NCBI GenBank assembly: GCA_016490735.1
Contig: JAEMWC010000130.1
Location: 288,501 to 352,500 of the forward strand
DNA length: 64,000 nucleotides
Reading direction: 5' to 3'
Origin: Pachyseris speciosa
Lineage: Eukaryota; Cnidaria; Anthozoa; Scleractinia; Pachyseridae
Both the position numbers and the translations under genes were made by a program. How positions within the stretch are numbered: position 1 is the first letter of the stretch; every line of letters begins with the position of its first letter. This document shows positions 11,852-22,081 of the stretch, piece after piece. The notes under the pieces are model-generated. The model saw only the letters and a program-made list of their open reading frames with translations. It did not search any database and was not told the DNA's origin.

Positions 11852-11856
11852 GAGTA
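11852..11856. repeat. Target-site duplication of the BEL element (GAGTA), left
   Basis: GAGTA directly precedes the left LTR. The same five bases follow the right LTR at 19086-19090. Removing the element and one copy restores the PLE reading frame across the junction. Confidence 0.9.
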
Positions 11857-12540
11857 TATAGCTCCAGTGATTTAAAGAACGAGTTTCGACTGCTGTTTGT
11901 AAACTTTATTCTTCTTTATAACTTTGTCAACAAACACCGTGAAAACTGAAATAAATGCACAAACGCTGTGAGAAACGCTGCAGATAAATTACGGATGAAA
12001 TTACCCGACACGGTTATTACAAAATGTTAAAACCTAAAACTGAGAGTTTACAAATGGTTTGAAAAACAACGATACTAAGTTTAAAAATACAATAACGCTG
12101 ACAAGAAATTATTTGAACAAATTACAATAAATAAAGCGATCATGTACAAACGATAAGCTTGCGACATTTACGACGGTACGATTGAAAGTGCGTAACTAAT
12201 CGTAATTAATTAAATGAAAGCAAATAAATACCTTGGTTCTGCCCTGAGAATCACTGAAACTTTAAGGAAATCTTGTGACGTCCTTGTAACGTCCTTAACA
12301 GAAATTGTTGCCCTTTTTACAACATTTACTTGCAACTTATTTGCAAGCTTGCTACCTTTTAGATGGCAACATCCTATCTGCTTGCGACAGCAGAAAAAAT
12401 CGGGTTTTGTATGCTGTCGCGTGTACTATCGTGTGCCTTAAAGTACGCGTGATAGCTCGCGATGATGGAAAAATCTAGAAAGATCTAGAAACGTATACGC
12501 AATGTAGAACCTTCCAGAAAACGGTTCTGTTGTAGCTACA
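11857..12540 (-). repeat. BEL/Pao 3' LTR
   Basis: Direct repeat of 18402-19085 with one difference noticed by eye (A at 12010, G at 18555). On the minus strand it starts TGTAGCTAC and ends GGAGCTATA. A 75-codon ORF inside each LTR is identical in both copies simply because the LTRs are. I see no protein family in it. Confidence 0.95.
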
Positions 12541-12610
12541 CTCCCACCAAAATTATGGTGATTTCTGAATGGGAATGAACAAATCTTGAATAATTTTATC
12601 GAACATGCCG

Positions 12611-15600
12611 TTACACAGAAGCGAGTTCGTTCCTTGCTCCTATGAAGTTTGATCCTTGGTCTGACCTTAGTTGCTGAACTGGTCCTCGGATAGCCATGAA
12701 GCATCTCAAGGCATTCATAAAGGCATCGCTTGTCATGTCATCTAATTCTTCAATATGGACTGCTCGAGAACTCATACACGTGAAAATCAGTGTGTATCTC
12801 TTCAATTCCTTACGACCTTTGACGGTGAACGGTCCAAAACAGTCCATACCACAGTATGTGAATGGAGGGGCAGGCTCTACTCTGTCTTCAGGGAGATCAG
12901 CCATCTTTTGACCTTCAGTTGGCCGTCTTTGACGTCTGCATCGCACGCATTTGTGTATGTGTGAGGACACTGCAGCCGAGAGACCTAGGATCCATAAGCC
13001 ATTAGAGCGAATCTCGTTAATGGTGATTCCCTTCCCTTGATGTCTTACTTTCTTGTGGAAGTGATCTATGATCAGGTTGGTGACATGGGAACTTCTTGGT
13101 AAGATGATCGGGTGCTTTACTTCAAACGGCAACGAAGATTTCTCTAGCCTTCCGCCCACTCTTAGTATTCCACGATCATCGAGAAATGGATCCAACTTGA
13201 GGAAAGGACTCGTCGTCAAAATCTTGCAGCTACTTCCTTGACGAGTAAGTCTTGTTATTTCGTCCTTGAAAGCAGTACGTTGTAGTTCCTTAAAGACACG
13301 CATCTCAGCATCTTGACGTTCAGCTACTGTTGTGGCGACTGACTTTGGTTTATTCTTCTTGGAAAGTCTTTTGAGGTACGAAACCACTCCAACAGCTTTG
13401 GTCCAATCTGAAAATTTTGCCACGCAGTCCAGGAGGTTAAACGAATCCTTGTTTGTAGTTGTGAGCACGATAGACCTTACTTCTGGGTCTCCGATCTGAA
13501 TTTCAGGAGTTTCTTCTACGGCGAGCGGTATCTCCTTCTCCCAGAGAAATGCGGGTCCGCTGAACCAATTAGAATTTCTTATCTCTTCGACATTTAGGCC
13601 TCTGGATGCGTGGTCAGCAGGATTGGTGCTGGTGTCGATGTACCGCCAGTCTTTCGGGTCGGTAATGGATCTGATCGTTTGAACCCTGTTTGCTACAAAC
13701 GTATGAAATCTCTTGGCCTCGTTATTGATGTAGCCTAGCACCACCTTTGAATCTGTCCAGAAGTACTGCTTGAGATTGACGTACTTTAATTCTTCCTGAA
13801 GCACCTGGCCAACCTTCGCTGAAACAACTGCCGCTGTAAGTTCCAATCTTGGTATTGTAGTTATCTTTGAAGGAGCGACACGAGATTTCCCCATTACCAG
13901 TGCGACATTGACATTCTCGTCCTTATCCTTCACTCTCAAGTATGAGCACTGTCCATATCCGAATGTGCTAGCATCAGCAAAGTTGTGCAATTCGTACACC
14001 TTTCCTTGACCTATCTTCTTTGGCTCAAAACATCTTGGTATCTTCAATTCCTTTAGACGCAGAAGGTCTAGCTTCCATTTCTCCCACCTTGGTTGGAGTT
14101 CTTCTGGCAGAGGATCATCCCAACTTATGCCCTTCTGGCACACCTCTTGAAGAATTCTTTTTGCTTTCAGAACCAAGGGGGCTAAAAATCCAAGGGGATC
14201 GTAGACTGACGCTACGGTCGACAGCACTCCTCTTCTAGTCAAGGGTTGATCCTTCACAATGATAGAGAAACCGAAACAGTCTGACTCCACTGACCATTGG
14301 ACTCCAAGAACTCTCTCTATTGGAAGTGGTTCGGAAGGCAGATCCAATTTGATATCAGCTGCTCTCTCGCTTTCTGGTACAGATTCGATTACTGACCGAT
14401 CATTTGAAACAAACTTGTGCAGACGCAGGCCACCACTCTTACAAACTTCTCGTGCTCCCTGGATGAGGTCTTTAGCTTGCTCCGCAGATTCCAGGCTGGA
14501 CAGTCCGTCATCTACGTAGAAATCGTGCGCAATGAACTGGGCTGCTGAAGGATACCTTTCCTTCTCTTGACTTGCCATATGTTTGAAACCGTAGCTGGCG
14601 CAACCAGGCGAGGAAGTTGCTCCAAACAAATGGACCTTCATCCTGTACTCTTTAGGATCTTGGTTGATGTCACCGTTTGGCCACCAGAGAAATCGTAAAT
14701 AATCTCGGTCTTCTTCGCACACAAAGAACTGGTGAAACATCTTTTCCACGTCGCAGGTAATGGCATAAGGATACTTCCTGAACCTACACAGCACACCAAT
14801 CAAGTTGTTAGTCAAGTCAGGTCCGCTGAGTAGATGGTCATTAAGACAAGTTCCTTTGAACTTTGCTGAGCAGTCAAATACCACTCTAATCTTGTTCTTC
14901 TTTGGGTGATAGACACCATGATGCGGTATATACCACTTTACTTCTTCGTCTTTATCAAGTATTGGGGCTTCTTCAGCGTCACCTCTGCTTAGGACTTCGT
15001 CCATGAACTTTGCGTAGTCTTCTTTATACTTCAAATCTTTCTTAAATCTTCGTCTAAGATGTTCAAGCCGAGCGAGTGCCATGGAGCGGTTGTTAGGCAG
15101 TAACGGACGTTCCTTGAATGGTAGTGGCATCTCGTAATGCGCATTTTCATTTCTCTTGATACCTTCTTCCATGATCTTTAAGAACTTTATGTCTTCTTGG
15201 GAGGTCATCTTAGCGTTTCTGTTCTTTATGAAGTCTGACTCGAGCACTCGCACAATGTCGTTCATTGTTACAACAGGCACTTCTTTCACTACGACTCTGC
15301 GGCAAAATGATCTCCCACCGTTTGCATTCCTGGTACCAACTATGCTCCAACCGAGATCTGTTCGGACTCCATATGGTTCACTGGACTTGCCGGTAATAAC
15401 CTCTCTTGGGGTTAAGGCTTGTGAACAGTCATATCCAATAAGTAGTCCAACATTGCAGTCTAACAGGTCTTGCATTTCGTCTGCGATCGATTGCAGGTGG
15501 TCCCAACTCTTCGCCGTGGATTTAGTGGGTATGTGAGAGTCATCTGCAGGAATCATCGTTCTGGTGAATGCTGTAGAAATAGGGATCTTGAGGTCTGAAT

Positions 15601-17947
15601 TATATCCTCTTACTTGCAGGTTTGAGATTCTTTGGCTGTCGACGAGCAACTCTTGGCTGGTGATGGTGCTCAACCGAAGTTTCGTTGGCTCTGTTTCTGC
15701 ACGAAGCTCGTCGCAAGTCTCCTTTAGCATAAAGGTAGCATCACTTTGTGTGTCCAGGATTGCATAAACCAAAAGTTCTTTGTCAGGTTTGGAGCTTACT
15801 GACAACCACACGGGAACTATCATTGAGGTGCTTGTGCTTGAGACCCCTTGTGAGGTACACGAAGTTGAATTGTGAACGCTTGGAGATTCGACTTTATTTC
15901 CGTCTTCTTTCTTCGAATTCTCTTCTTTCTCATCGCGTCTGCCTTCTTTCCTTTCTGAGGTATTTCTATCTTGATGGAGGCAAGTAGGATGCTTCTTATT
16001 ACACGCAGAGCAAGATAGCCTCCTTTGGCACTCTTTGGATTCGTGACCTCTCTTTAGGCACCCGAAGCAGAGTCTGTTTTCCTTAACAAACGTCAGCCTA
16101 TTCTTGACTGTCTCCGTCCTGAACCTTGAGCAGACATCCAAATGATGGTCCGTCTTCTTACAGAATGTGCAATACATCTGTTGTCGTTGGGTTCCCTTTG
16201 GCTTCTTGAAATGTTCTTCGGTTGTATCGGTAGAAAGAATAGTCTTCTTCTCCTTGACGTCCTTTAATTTCTGTCCTTTGTTCACATTGTCGAACATTTC
16301 AGCCTCCTTTACAGCGCTCCAGGAAGAAATTGGATTACACACCAGGTTAGCTTCTTCAGTCACGAAGGCTACGAATGTCTTGAAGTCTGGATAGAGTTTG
16401 TATTCCGTAAGGTGCTTATGGGCTTCTCTGTTCCATCGAGAAATCAACCAATCCGGTAACTTGGTGAGCAGCTTCTGATTCTCTGTGTAATCGTTCAAGA
16501 CGTTAAGGCTTTGGACCGCTTGCATCGCTGTTTCAACGCTTGACAGGAAGTCTGCAAATTTCCTGAGGCCTTGATGATCCTTGGAACCTATTTTTGGCCA
16601 TCTTTGTAGTTTGTCTCTGTACGCCTTTGTTATTACGAAGGGGTGACCAAACCTTTCGTCCAATATCTTCCACGCACGTTCATAAGCCTCTGGGGAGATT
16701 TGTAAGAAGAGACCACTGATAGCTTCTTTAGCAGATCCGCTTACATATCGTTTTAAATAATACATCTTGTCGCTGGGAGGTAAGCCTTTTCGGTCTATGA
16801 GAGCGTGGAAAGATGTCTTCCAGTCTGCATACTGCATGGGTTCACCACTGAATGTCGTCGGCTCAGGTACCGGAAGGCGACTCATACTGAATGAATCGGT
16901 GATCGCTGCGGCAATCGCGGCAGCACTAGCTATTGCACCATCTGCTCTTGGTATTGGACCATTTGAAGGATTGAAAGACTGGTCACGAAACTGGTCATGT
17001 GGAAGCTGTTTATCTACATGAAGTTCATGAAGGGAAGACTGATAGTTATTTTCCCATTGAGCCTGCTGATTGGGCTGTGGAAGTGGGCTTGAGCTGTGCG
17101 GCTGAAGAGAGGATTGCGCGGGCCCTGGGAAAGGGAATGGTCTTGTACTGGTGCGCGTGCGCAAGCGATCATCTTCTTCACTGTTGTTTTCTTCGAGTTC
17201 TTCAATTTCTTTATAAGCCGTCAGTTTAGCGCTTGCTATTTGAATTTGCTTCTTCAACTCCATCTGCTCTAGCTGTGCTTTTCTCCTCGCAAGTTCTGCC
17301 TCTATTTTGGCTGTTTCTTCCTTGTGCTCCGCCTCCGCTTGTAGAGCTTCGAACTCAACTTGTTTTGCAGCTAGTTCTGCAGCAGCATCGGCCCTTTTTA
17401 GACAAAGAATGGAAGATGCGTTTGAACGTCTGCTGATTCCTGATTTAAAGGATGCCTTGCTTAGGACTGATCTTTTATCTTCATCGATGTGTTGCCTTTC
17501 CTCTTCGAAAGACTGTAACTGGAGTTTGCACCGAAGACTTCGCGTCAGAGCATCGCAAGTGTCCACCTTGCGTAGTATCTCTCGTGCTGGTTGTTGAATT
17601 TGTCGTAGCTTCTCGTAAGCTTGGTGAACGTTCTCACAGAGATTATCTAAATTGGAGATTTTTTCGTCTTTCTCTGTCTGGGACGTTGGCAGCTGCGACT
17701 CGAGGTATGATTCAGTTCTTGCCGCCTTGTATTCCCACGCTTCGAAAGCTTCGTTGAATTTCTTTGTGAGGTGATCATCTGTCGTCTCTTCTTCCTTTTG
17801 GCGTTGTTGCTGAAACGCTTGCCCATTCTCGGCGGGGTTTTCGACTGCTCCTTCGATTAAACTGTCTTGTTCTTGGACAGGATGGACAGGATTATCCCCA
17901 GCTGTTGGTGAGAACTGCCGTACGAAATTTTTTCGCTGGTCGGACAT
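12611..17947 (-). CDS. BEL/Pao gag-pol polyprotein, integrase truncated
   Basis: A single open frame of 1778 codons. Residues 100-260 are a coiled-coil, Glu/Lys/Ala-rich gag N-terminus. Residues 362-550 are a BEL gag core (PEPTTFSGEPMQYADW). Zinc knuckles follow at 593-606 (CTFCKKTDHHLDVC) and 627-640 (CFGCLKRGHESKEC). The aspartic protease is near 731 (ILDTQSDATFML), with Gln after Asp-Thr where Gly is usual. RT spans about 1005-1200, with CDVEKMFHQFF and the catalytic YVDD at 1144-1147. RNase H starts with HNFADASTFGYG. The integrase shows an HHCC-like zinc site (DHFHKKVRHQG to CVRCRR), GMDCFGPF and RSDQGSNF, giving two of the three catalytic acids. It stops after ARNELASV, before the Glu. 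Family members normally continue for a few hundred residues, so an internal deletion next to the 3' LTR is likely. Confidence 0.93.
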   Translation of the reverse strand: MSDQRKNFVRQFSPTAGDNPVHPVQEQDSLIEGAVENPAENGQAFQQQRQKEEETTDDHLTKKFNEAFEAWEYKAARTESYLESQLPTSQTEKDEKISNLDNLCENVHQAYEKLRQIQQPAREILRKVDTCDALTRSLRCKLQLQSFEEERQHIDEDKRSVLSKASFKSGISRRSNASSILCLKRADAAAELAAKQVEFEALQAEAEHKEETAKIEAELARRKAQLEQMELKKQIQIASAKLTAYKEIEELEENNSEEDDRLRTRTSTRPFPFPGPAQSSLQPHSSSPLPQPNQQAQWENNYQSSLHELHVDKQLPHDQFRDQSFNPSNGPIPRADGAIASAAAIAAAITDSFSMSRLPVPEPTTFSGEPMQYADWKTSFHALIDRKGLPPSDKMYYLKRYVSGSAKEAISGLFLQISPEAYERAWKILDERFGHPFVITKAYRDKLQRWPKIGSKDHQGLRKFADFLSSVETAMQAVQSLNVLNDYTENQKLLTKLPDWLISRWNREAHKHLTEYKLYPDFKTFVAFVTEEANLVCNPISSWSAVKEAEMFDNVNKGQKLKDVKEKKTILSTDTTEEHFKKPKGTQRQQMYCTFCKKTDHHLDVCSRFRTETVKNRLTFVKENRLCFGCLKRGHESKECQRRLSCSACNKKHPTCLHQDRNTSERKEGRRDEKEENSKKEDGNKVESPSVHNSTSCTSQGVSSTSTSMIVPVWLSVSSKPDKELLVYAILDTQSDATFMLKETCDELRAETEPTKLRLSTITSQELLVDSQRISNLQVRGYNSDLKIPISTAFTRTMIPADDSHIPTKSTAKSWDHLQSIADEMQDLLDCNVGLLIGYDCSQALTPREVITGKSSEPYGVRTDLGWSIVGTRNANGGRSFCRRVVVKEVPVVTMNDIVRVLESDFIKNRNAKMTSQEDIKFLKIMEEGIKRNENAHYEMPLPFKERPLLPNNRSMALARLEHLRRRFKKDLKYKEDYAKFMDEVLSRGDAEEAPILDKDEEVKWYIPHHGVYHPKKNKIRVVFDCSAKFKGTCLNDHLLSGPDLTNNLIGVLCRFRKYPYAITCDVEKMFHQFFVCEEDRDYLRFLWWPNGDINQDPKEYRMKVHLFGATSSPGCASYGFKHMASQEKERYPSAAQFIAHDFYVDDGLSSLESAEQAKDLIQGAREVCKSGGLRLHKFVSNDRSVIESVPESERAADIKLDLPSEPLPIERVLGVQWSVESDCFGFSIIVKDQPLTRRGVLSTVASVYDPLGFLAPLVLKAKRILQEVCQKGISWDDPLPEELQPRWEKWKLDLLRLKELKIPRCFEPKKIGQGKVYELHNFADASTFGYGQCSYLRVKDKDENVNVALVMGKSRVAPSKITTIPRLELTAAVVSAKVGQVLQEELKYVNLKQYFWTDSKVVLGYINNEAKRFHTFVANRVQTIRSITDPKDWRYIDTSTNPADHASRGLNVEEIRNSNWFSGPAFLWEKEIPLAVEETPEIQIGDPEVRSIVLTTTNKDSFNLLDCVAKFSDWTKAVGVVSYLKRLSKKNKPKSVATTVAERQDAEMRVFKELQRTAFKDEITRLTRQGSSCKILTTSPFLKLDPFLDDRGILRVGGRLEKSSLPFEVKHPIILPRSSHVTNLIIDHFHKKVRHQGKGITINEIRSNGLWILGLSAAVSSHIHKCVRCRRQRRPTEGQKMADLPEDRVEPAPPFTYCGMDCFGPFTVKGRKELKRYTLIFTCMSSRAVHIEELDDMTSDAFMNALRCFMAIRGPVQQLRSDQGSNFIGARNELASV

Positions 17948-18401
17948 TTGCAGGCGAGTCCTAGCTAATAACTCTTGTACTTTCCTTAATCATCAAATAA
18001 TGATACCATAAAACTAATATTCAGCTTACTTTACTCTCAGAAAGGTGCTGTGTAATAATTAGGCCTGTATAACTAAAGCACCACACATTAATTTACGCAG
18101 TAAAGTAAATTACTACTACAGTAATAATGGATTCCTTCATATGCGACCGAATGGTAGCAAAAGTCTTACTTAACTAAGACAATGTCTTTAACATTGAGCG
18201 TTCATAACTGAACACCCTTTCAAGAATAATTAAACTTGTATTTACTCCTTTGATCCTGCTCTGATCCTTCTTGATTGATCCTGCTTGATTCTTTGATACT
18301 GTTTTGATTCTTCTTGCTTGTTTACGTTACGCACCACTGCGCTTGTCGCTTCGTCGGCGGCTGCACTTCTTGGTTTTCTTGAGATGCAATCAAGTTTTCA
18401 C

Positions 18402-19085
18402 TATAGCTCCAGTGATTTAAAGAACGAGTTTCGACTGCTGTTTGTAAACTTTATTCTTCTTTATAACTTTGTCAACAAACACCGTGAAAACTGAAATAAA
18501 TGCACAAACGCTGTGAGAAACGCTGCAGATAAATTACGGATGAAATTACCCGACGCGGTTATTACAAAATGTTAAAACCTAAAACTGAGAGTTTACAAAT
18601 GGTTTGAAAAACAACGATACTAAGTTTAAAAATACAATAACGCTGACAAGAAATTATTTGAACAAATTACAATAAATAAAGCGATCATGTACAAACGATA
18701 AGCTTGCGACATTTACGACGGTACGATTGAAAGTGCGTAACTAATCGTAATTAATTAAATGAAAGCAAATAAATACCTTGGTTCTGCCCTGAGAATCACT
18801 GAAACTTTAAGGAAATCTTGTGACGTCCTTGTAACGTCCTTAACAGAAATTGTTGCCCTTTTTACAACATTTACTTGCAACTTATTTGCAAGCTTGCTAC
18901 CTTTTAGATGGCAACATCCTATCTGCTTGCGACAGCAGAAAAAATCGGGTTTTGTATGCTGTCGCGTGTACTATCGTGTGCCTTAAAGTACGCGTGATAG
19001 CTCGCGATGATGGAAAAATCTAGAAAGATCTAGAAACGTATACGCAATGTAGAACCTTCCAGAAAACGGTTCTGTTGTAGCTACA
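18402..19085 (-). repeat. BEL/Pao 5' LTR
   Basis: This is the 5' LTR relative to the minus-strand element, almost identical to 11857-12540. The leader between it and gag (17948-18401) is non-coding and Ile/Leu-poor, with several CTTGATT words. I could not assign a primer-binding site to a particular tRNA. Confidence 0.95.
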
Positions 19086-19465
19086 GAGTAGTCTACAAGA
19101 TTCCCTGCGAATGTGGTAAGGTTTATATTGGAGAGACGGGAAGATCTATGCATGAACGGATTAAGGAACACAATAGAGACATATGGCTTGCTCGAACCCA
19201 ATCCTCCGCCGTTTCAGAACATAGCAACGCGACTGGACATTATCCGCTCTGGGATGAAGTTAAATTTATTGACCGAGACCCACATTGGTACACCTGTAGG
19301 GTTAAAGAGACTATTCACATAAGACTTCACCCTAACAACATCAACAGGGACAGTGGAATTGAAATGACTGAAGCGTGGATGCCCACGATCAAACACCACA
19401 ACAGCCGATCAGTACCAAAGCGGACTGCTGAGGGAACAATTTCTAGTCTGAACAACAAGGATTGA
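19086..19465 (+). pseudogene. PLE-2 GIY-YIG endonuclease
   Basis: Downstream half of the PLE-2 ORF. VVYKIPCECGKVYIGETGRS is the GIY-YIG core, with the Cys insertion typical of PLEs. MHERIKEHNRDI carries the catalytic-region Glu/His. The C-terminal part (HIRLHPNNINRDSGIEMTEAW) is the standard PLE ending, followed by a stop. The endonuclease frame itself is intact, but it is cut from its RT by the BEL element. Confidence 0.85.
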
Positions 19466-20111
19466 AATCCTCCAATCAACAACAGCCTAAGCGAGGATCG
19501 AAATGCACCAATCACCACGAACCACGGTACTTCTTATACTCACATGCAGCCAGTCGACACCATCGCCTGATGAAGACCAGCAGTATAGCGTTCGAAACGT
19601 CGCGATCCACATCTTTGTGACTCAATCGTGAGACAAAAGATTAACTCAGCTATCAAGAAAACATTTATACAACATATTTTTCTTCTTAACGGAATTAGCA
19701 AGACCTTTAGTAAACCAAGGCTTGCGAAAACTGAACCGCTTCACTTACTTTTCTAATTGGGGTTGCAAAGTTAATTATGCAGGACTGTATATATGGTACC
19801 TACCCTACTATCTTCCAGTGATGCTTCAAGGGAACCTAAAAGTAAATAAACATTTTAAGTTTTAAATTATGGACCTCCCTACGGACTCATTCAGGGTACT
19901 TCTACTTTTCCTGGATTTAATTGCAAAATTGCAAAATATAACTTATTTGAATGTATAGTTTGCAAACAGCCCACCATTGTCTTAATTTTAGATATTTATA
20001 TTGTATGACTTTATCTTTTGTTTTCTCGAAGAGACACAAACTTGTAATAGCTACATGTACTCTCAAATCCAAGTCGAAATAAAGTATATGTATGTATTGT
20101 ATGTATTTTAA

Positions 20112-20520
20112 GTTATTTCATCATCATCATCATTATCATACTTTATTTAATGTTGATATACACTTAGCCTGAGAGCTAGTTTACAGATATTCCACCTAAT
20201 AACTAATGAAAACCTAACAACTGAACAATACTAATATCACAATTCATCAGATATAATCACAAATTAAATACTGATTAAAACTATTTAAAACTATTATTAC
20301 AATATTACTGCCACAGTCAAAATACTATTAAAACTAATGTTACAAATTTACTAATCCCCAAAATTTAACGATCTAATTCTGTTTACTATTTCATTGGTGC
20401 CTAATTTTATTCTAATGTCATTTGATAGTTCATTCCATTTCTTGGCTGCAAAATATTTCCATGAATTGAGTCCATAATTATTTGGCAGTGTTAACTTTAG
20501 GTAAAGATAAAACATATTCT
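20112..20520 (-). mobile_element. LINE 3' end fragment (LINE-4)
   Basis: The minus strand encodes AAKKWNELSNDIRIKLGT and then a stop (about 20370-20455), a typical CR1/L2-type RT C-terminus. A 3' UTR follows with AATAAAG near 20142-20150 and a (ATG)n tail at about 20118-20132. The remainder of the element is missing. Confidence 0.65.
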
Positions 20521-21198
20521 GCCAACTAAGAGCAGAAGACTAAACAACAAACTAATACAGGAACACTACAACTTCTACTTTCAATAATTTTATAACCAGT
20601 GTAAAATACTACTGAGTCACTTGAAGTAGTTCAGCTGACAGACCACACTCCAGGCTTTTGACAACAAACTCAACCACTCGCAAAGGACCATAACCAACAC
20701 CACAGAAGAAAAATCAAGAGAAGGGAAATGGAATCAGTGGGACAACCACAACTGAAAGCTATTATTCTTCAAGCTTTGGTCTCATTAGACATAAGCAGTG
20801 TTCCAGATAACAGGGGGATTTCGGGTCAAAAACCCTACAATGTCAGCTACATGACCCAACAAATTTATAGAAAATTTATAATGGTTTGGTGGGAGCACTG
20901 AAAATTTGACCCGACGGAATTCCTTGTTGACACCCTGCCTTAAAATCTTATCTGGAACCCTGCATTAGACATCATAAAGACATTGAAATTAATTTGGCTG
21001 CAGCTGCTAAGCAAGGGTGTAGAAGGAATTGTGTTTGCCACATCCACCTGTGTGCAGAGGGAATGTAAAATTTTAAGACGTTTATTAATAAGAACATAAG
21101 CAATGATATTCCTGTTCCTCTGTCTGTGAGCAGAGTAAAGACCTGTAATACAATTTAAAAAACACTATAGTAATGACACTGGCATTCATTCACTGTAC
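20521..21198. other. Intronic DNA, no gene recognised
   Basis: Part of PBRM1 intron 5. Short ORFs only, with no protein-like sequence seen. Confidence 0.4.
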
Positions 21199-21379
21199 CT
21201 TGCTCATCCATCTGTGTACAGAGTCGAGCCTTCGCATCCGTAAACACCTCTTGAAGTTGAATAGCATCCTTGTGCTCTTGTAAATCTGATGCATAAAACT
21301 TGATAGCATTGTTAAACAGCAAGTACATATCATGGCTGAATGTCTCCACGTCCTCATATTCATCTGTTTTCAGGCGTTG
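21199..21379 (-). CDS. PBRM1: polybromo-1 exon 5 (second half of bromodomain 1)
   Basis: Minus-strand exon with acceptor ...CTTAG (21380-21384) and donor GTACAG (21198 down). Phase 0 in, phase 1 out. It encodes the BC loop and helices B-C of bromodomain 1: QRLKTDEYEDVETFSHDM, YLLFNNAIKFY with the acetyl-lysine-binding Asn in LLFNNA, and then a helix through EVFTDAKARLC. This is the region PBRM1 shares with the first bromodomain of animal polybromo proteins. The next intron is about 14 kb and packed with transposons. Confidence 0.92.
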
Positions 21380-22023
21380 CTAAGTAACAGTAAGAATAAC
21401 ACCATAATTATAACAGGTGAGGCAAGGTGTTTCAAGACTTCCCAACAATTCATGAACATTTATTGATTGGACTGATGTTAGCAGTTGTGGCGAATGTTTT
21501 TTACACAGGACAAATATGGTAAAATAAAAAATTAAAGTGTCACACCTCAGTTGCAATATTATTTGTAAAATTCTTTAACAATTCATGAGTTATGACCAAT
21601 CTACAGGTAGTACTTGAGTCACATGTATTGTACACCTCTGTAAACCCCAATACAAATCAACTGCTACATTAACATTTGATACAGAGTCCTGCTCAGCTAA
21701 TTAGTGTGCATTAACTTTTGATACAGATCTCTACTGATTAACATAAACACAACCTATTGTTTCATTTCACAAGTACGATAACAATTTTGCGTGAGATCTG
21801 TATGGGCGTTACAATCGCTCGGCTATGGCTGACCATTGTAAATGCCCATACAGACCTCCTGCTCATATTAATTATTTTTATCTACTACTTAAATAATGCT
21901 ATTAATAATAACATGTGACACATAAGTCATTAATAATTATTTTATTCTACCCCTTGTTTCCATATCTGTATCAAATTGTATTTCAAAATCTAAATTTGCT
22001 TAAGAGACTAAACTAGTGTTCAC
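21380..22023. other. PBRM1 intron 4 with a small hairpin
   Basis: Non-coding. GATCTGTATGGGCGTTACAA (about 21796-21815) pairs imperfectly with TTGTAAATGCCCATACAGAC (about 21837-21856), making a short foldback of roughly 20-bp arms, perhaps a MITE remnant. Confidence 0.45.
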
Positions 22024-22081
22024 CTGAATTTTCAACAAATCAATTGGAGTAGAAATAACTTCATAATACTCTGGGCTATTC
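22024..22081 (-). CDS. PBRM1: polybromo-1 exon 4 (bromodomain 1, PEYYEVI segment)
   Basis: Short 58-nt minus-strand exon with acceptor TTTTCAG and donor GTGAAC. The phase-2 entry completes an Arg codon with exon 3, and it leaves in phase 0. It encodes NSPEYYEVISTPIDLLKIQ, the conserved ZA-loop/helix-A segment of bromodomains (P-x-YY-x-VI-x-x-PIDL). Confidence 0.92.

Larger units (their letters stand above)
9740..11856 (+). pseudogene. PLE reverse transcriptase
   Basis: The RT is telomerase-like and uses target-primed synthesis. Visible motifs: ILPADKGRASVVLDK (N-terminal block), PPRIYGLPKIHK and PLRPIVSCVNTF, MVSFDIVSLFTNVPI (A block with catalytic Asp), GAAMGSPVSTVIANLYME (B block), and KRYVDDTFTI (catalytic YVDD), then a C-terminal region in shifted frames. 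It is broken by an in-frame stop near 10093, by the MITE at 10236-10627, by a frameshift near 11390-11400, and by the BEL insertion at 11857. The main open piece is 10659-11396. Confidence 0.85.
11857..19085 (-). mobile_element. BEL/Pao LTR retrotransposon
   Basis: The 7229-bp element has direct 684-bp LTRs, an internal gag-pol ORF on the minus strand, and a 5-bp target duplication GAGTA at 11852-11856 and 19086-19090. The target is the coding sequence of PLE-2, whose frame continues on both sides. The minus-strand LTR starts TGTAGCTACAAC. LTR near-identity indicates a recent insertion. The pol 3' end is missing, so it probably moved with proteins supplied by an intact relative. Confidence 0.95.
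9600..19660 (+). mobile_element. Penelope-like element PLE-2, split by a BEL/Pao insertion
   Basis: PLE coding resumes exactly across the BEL element. RT is on 9740-11856, the GIY-YIG endonuclease on 19086-19465, and a 3' UTR with GCGTTCGAAACGTCGCG near 19589-19605. The only non-PLE pieces are a MITE in the RT (10236-10627) and the 7.2-kb BEL element. It lies antisense to PBRM1 within intron 5. Confidence 0.85.

Noticed and set aside
12214..12441. 75-codon ORF present twice, identical at 18759-18986
   Set aside because: It lies inside the two LTRs of the BEL element and is identical only because the LTRs are.
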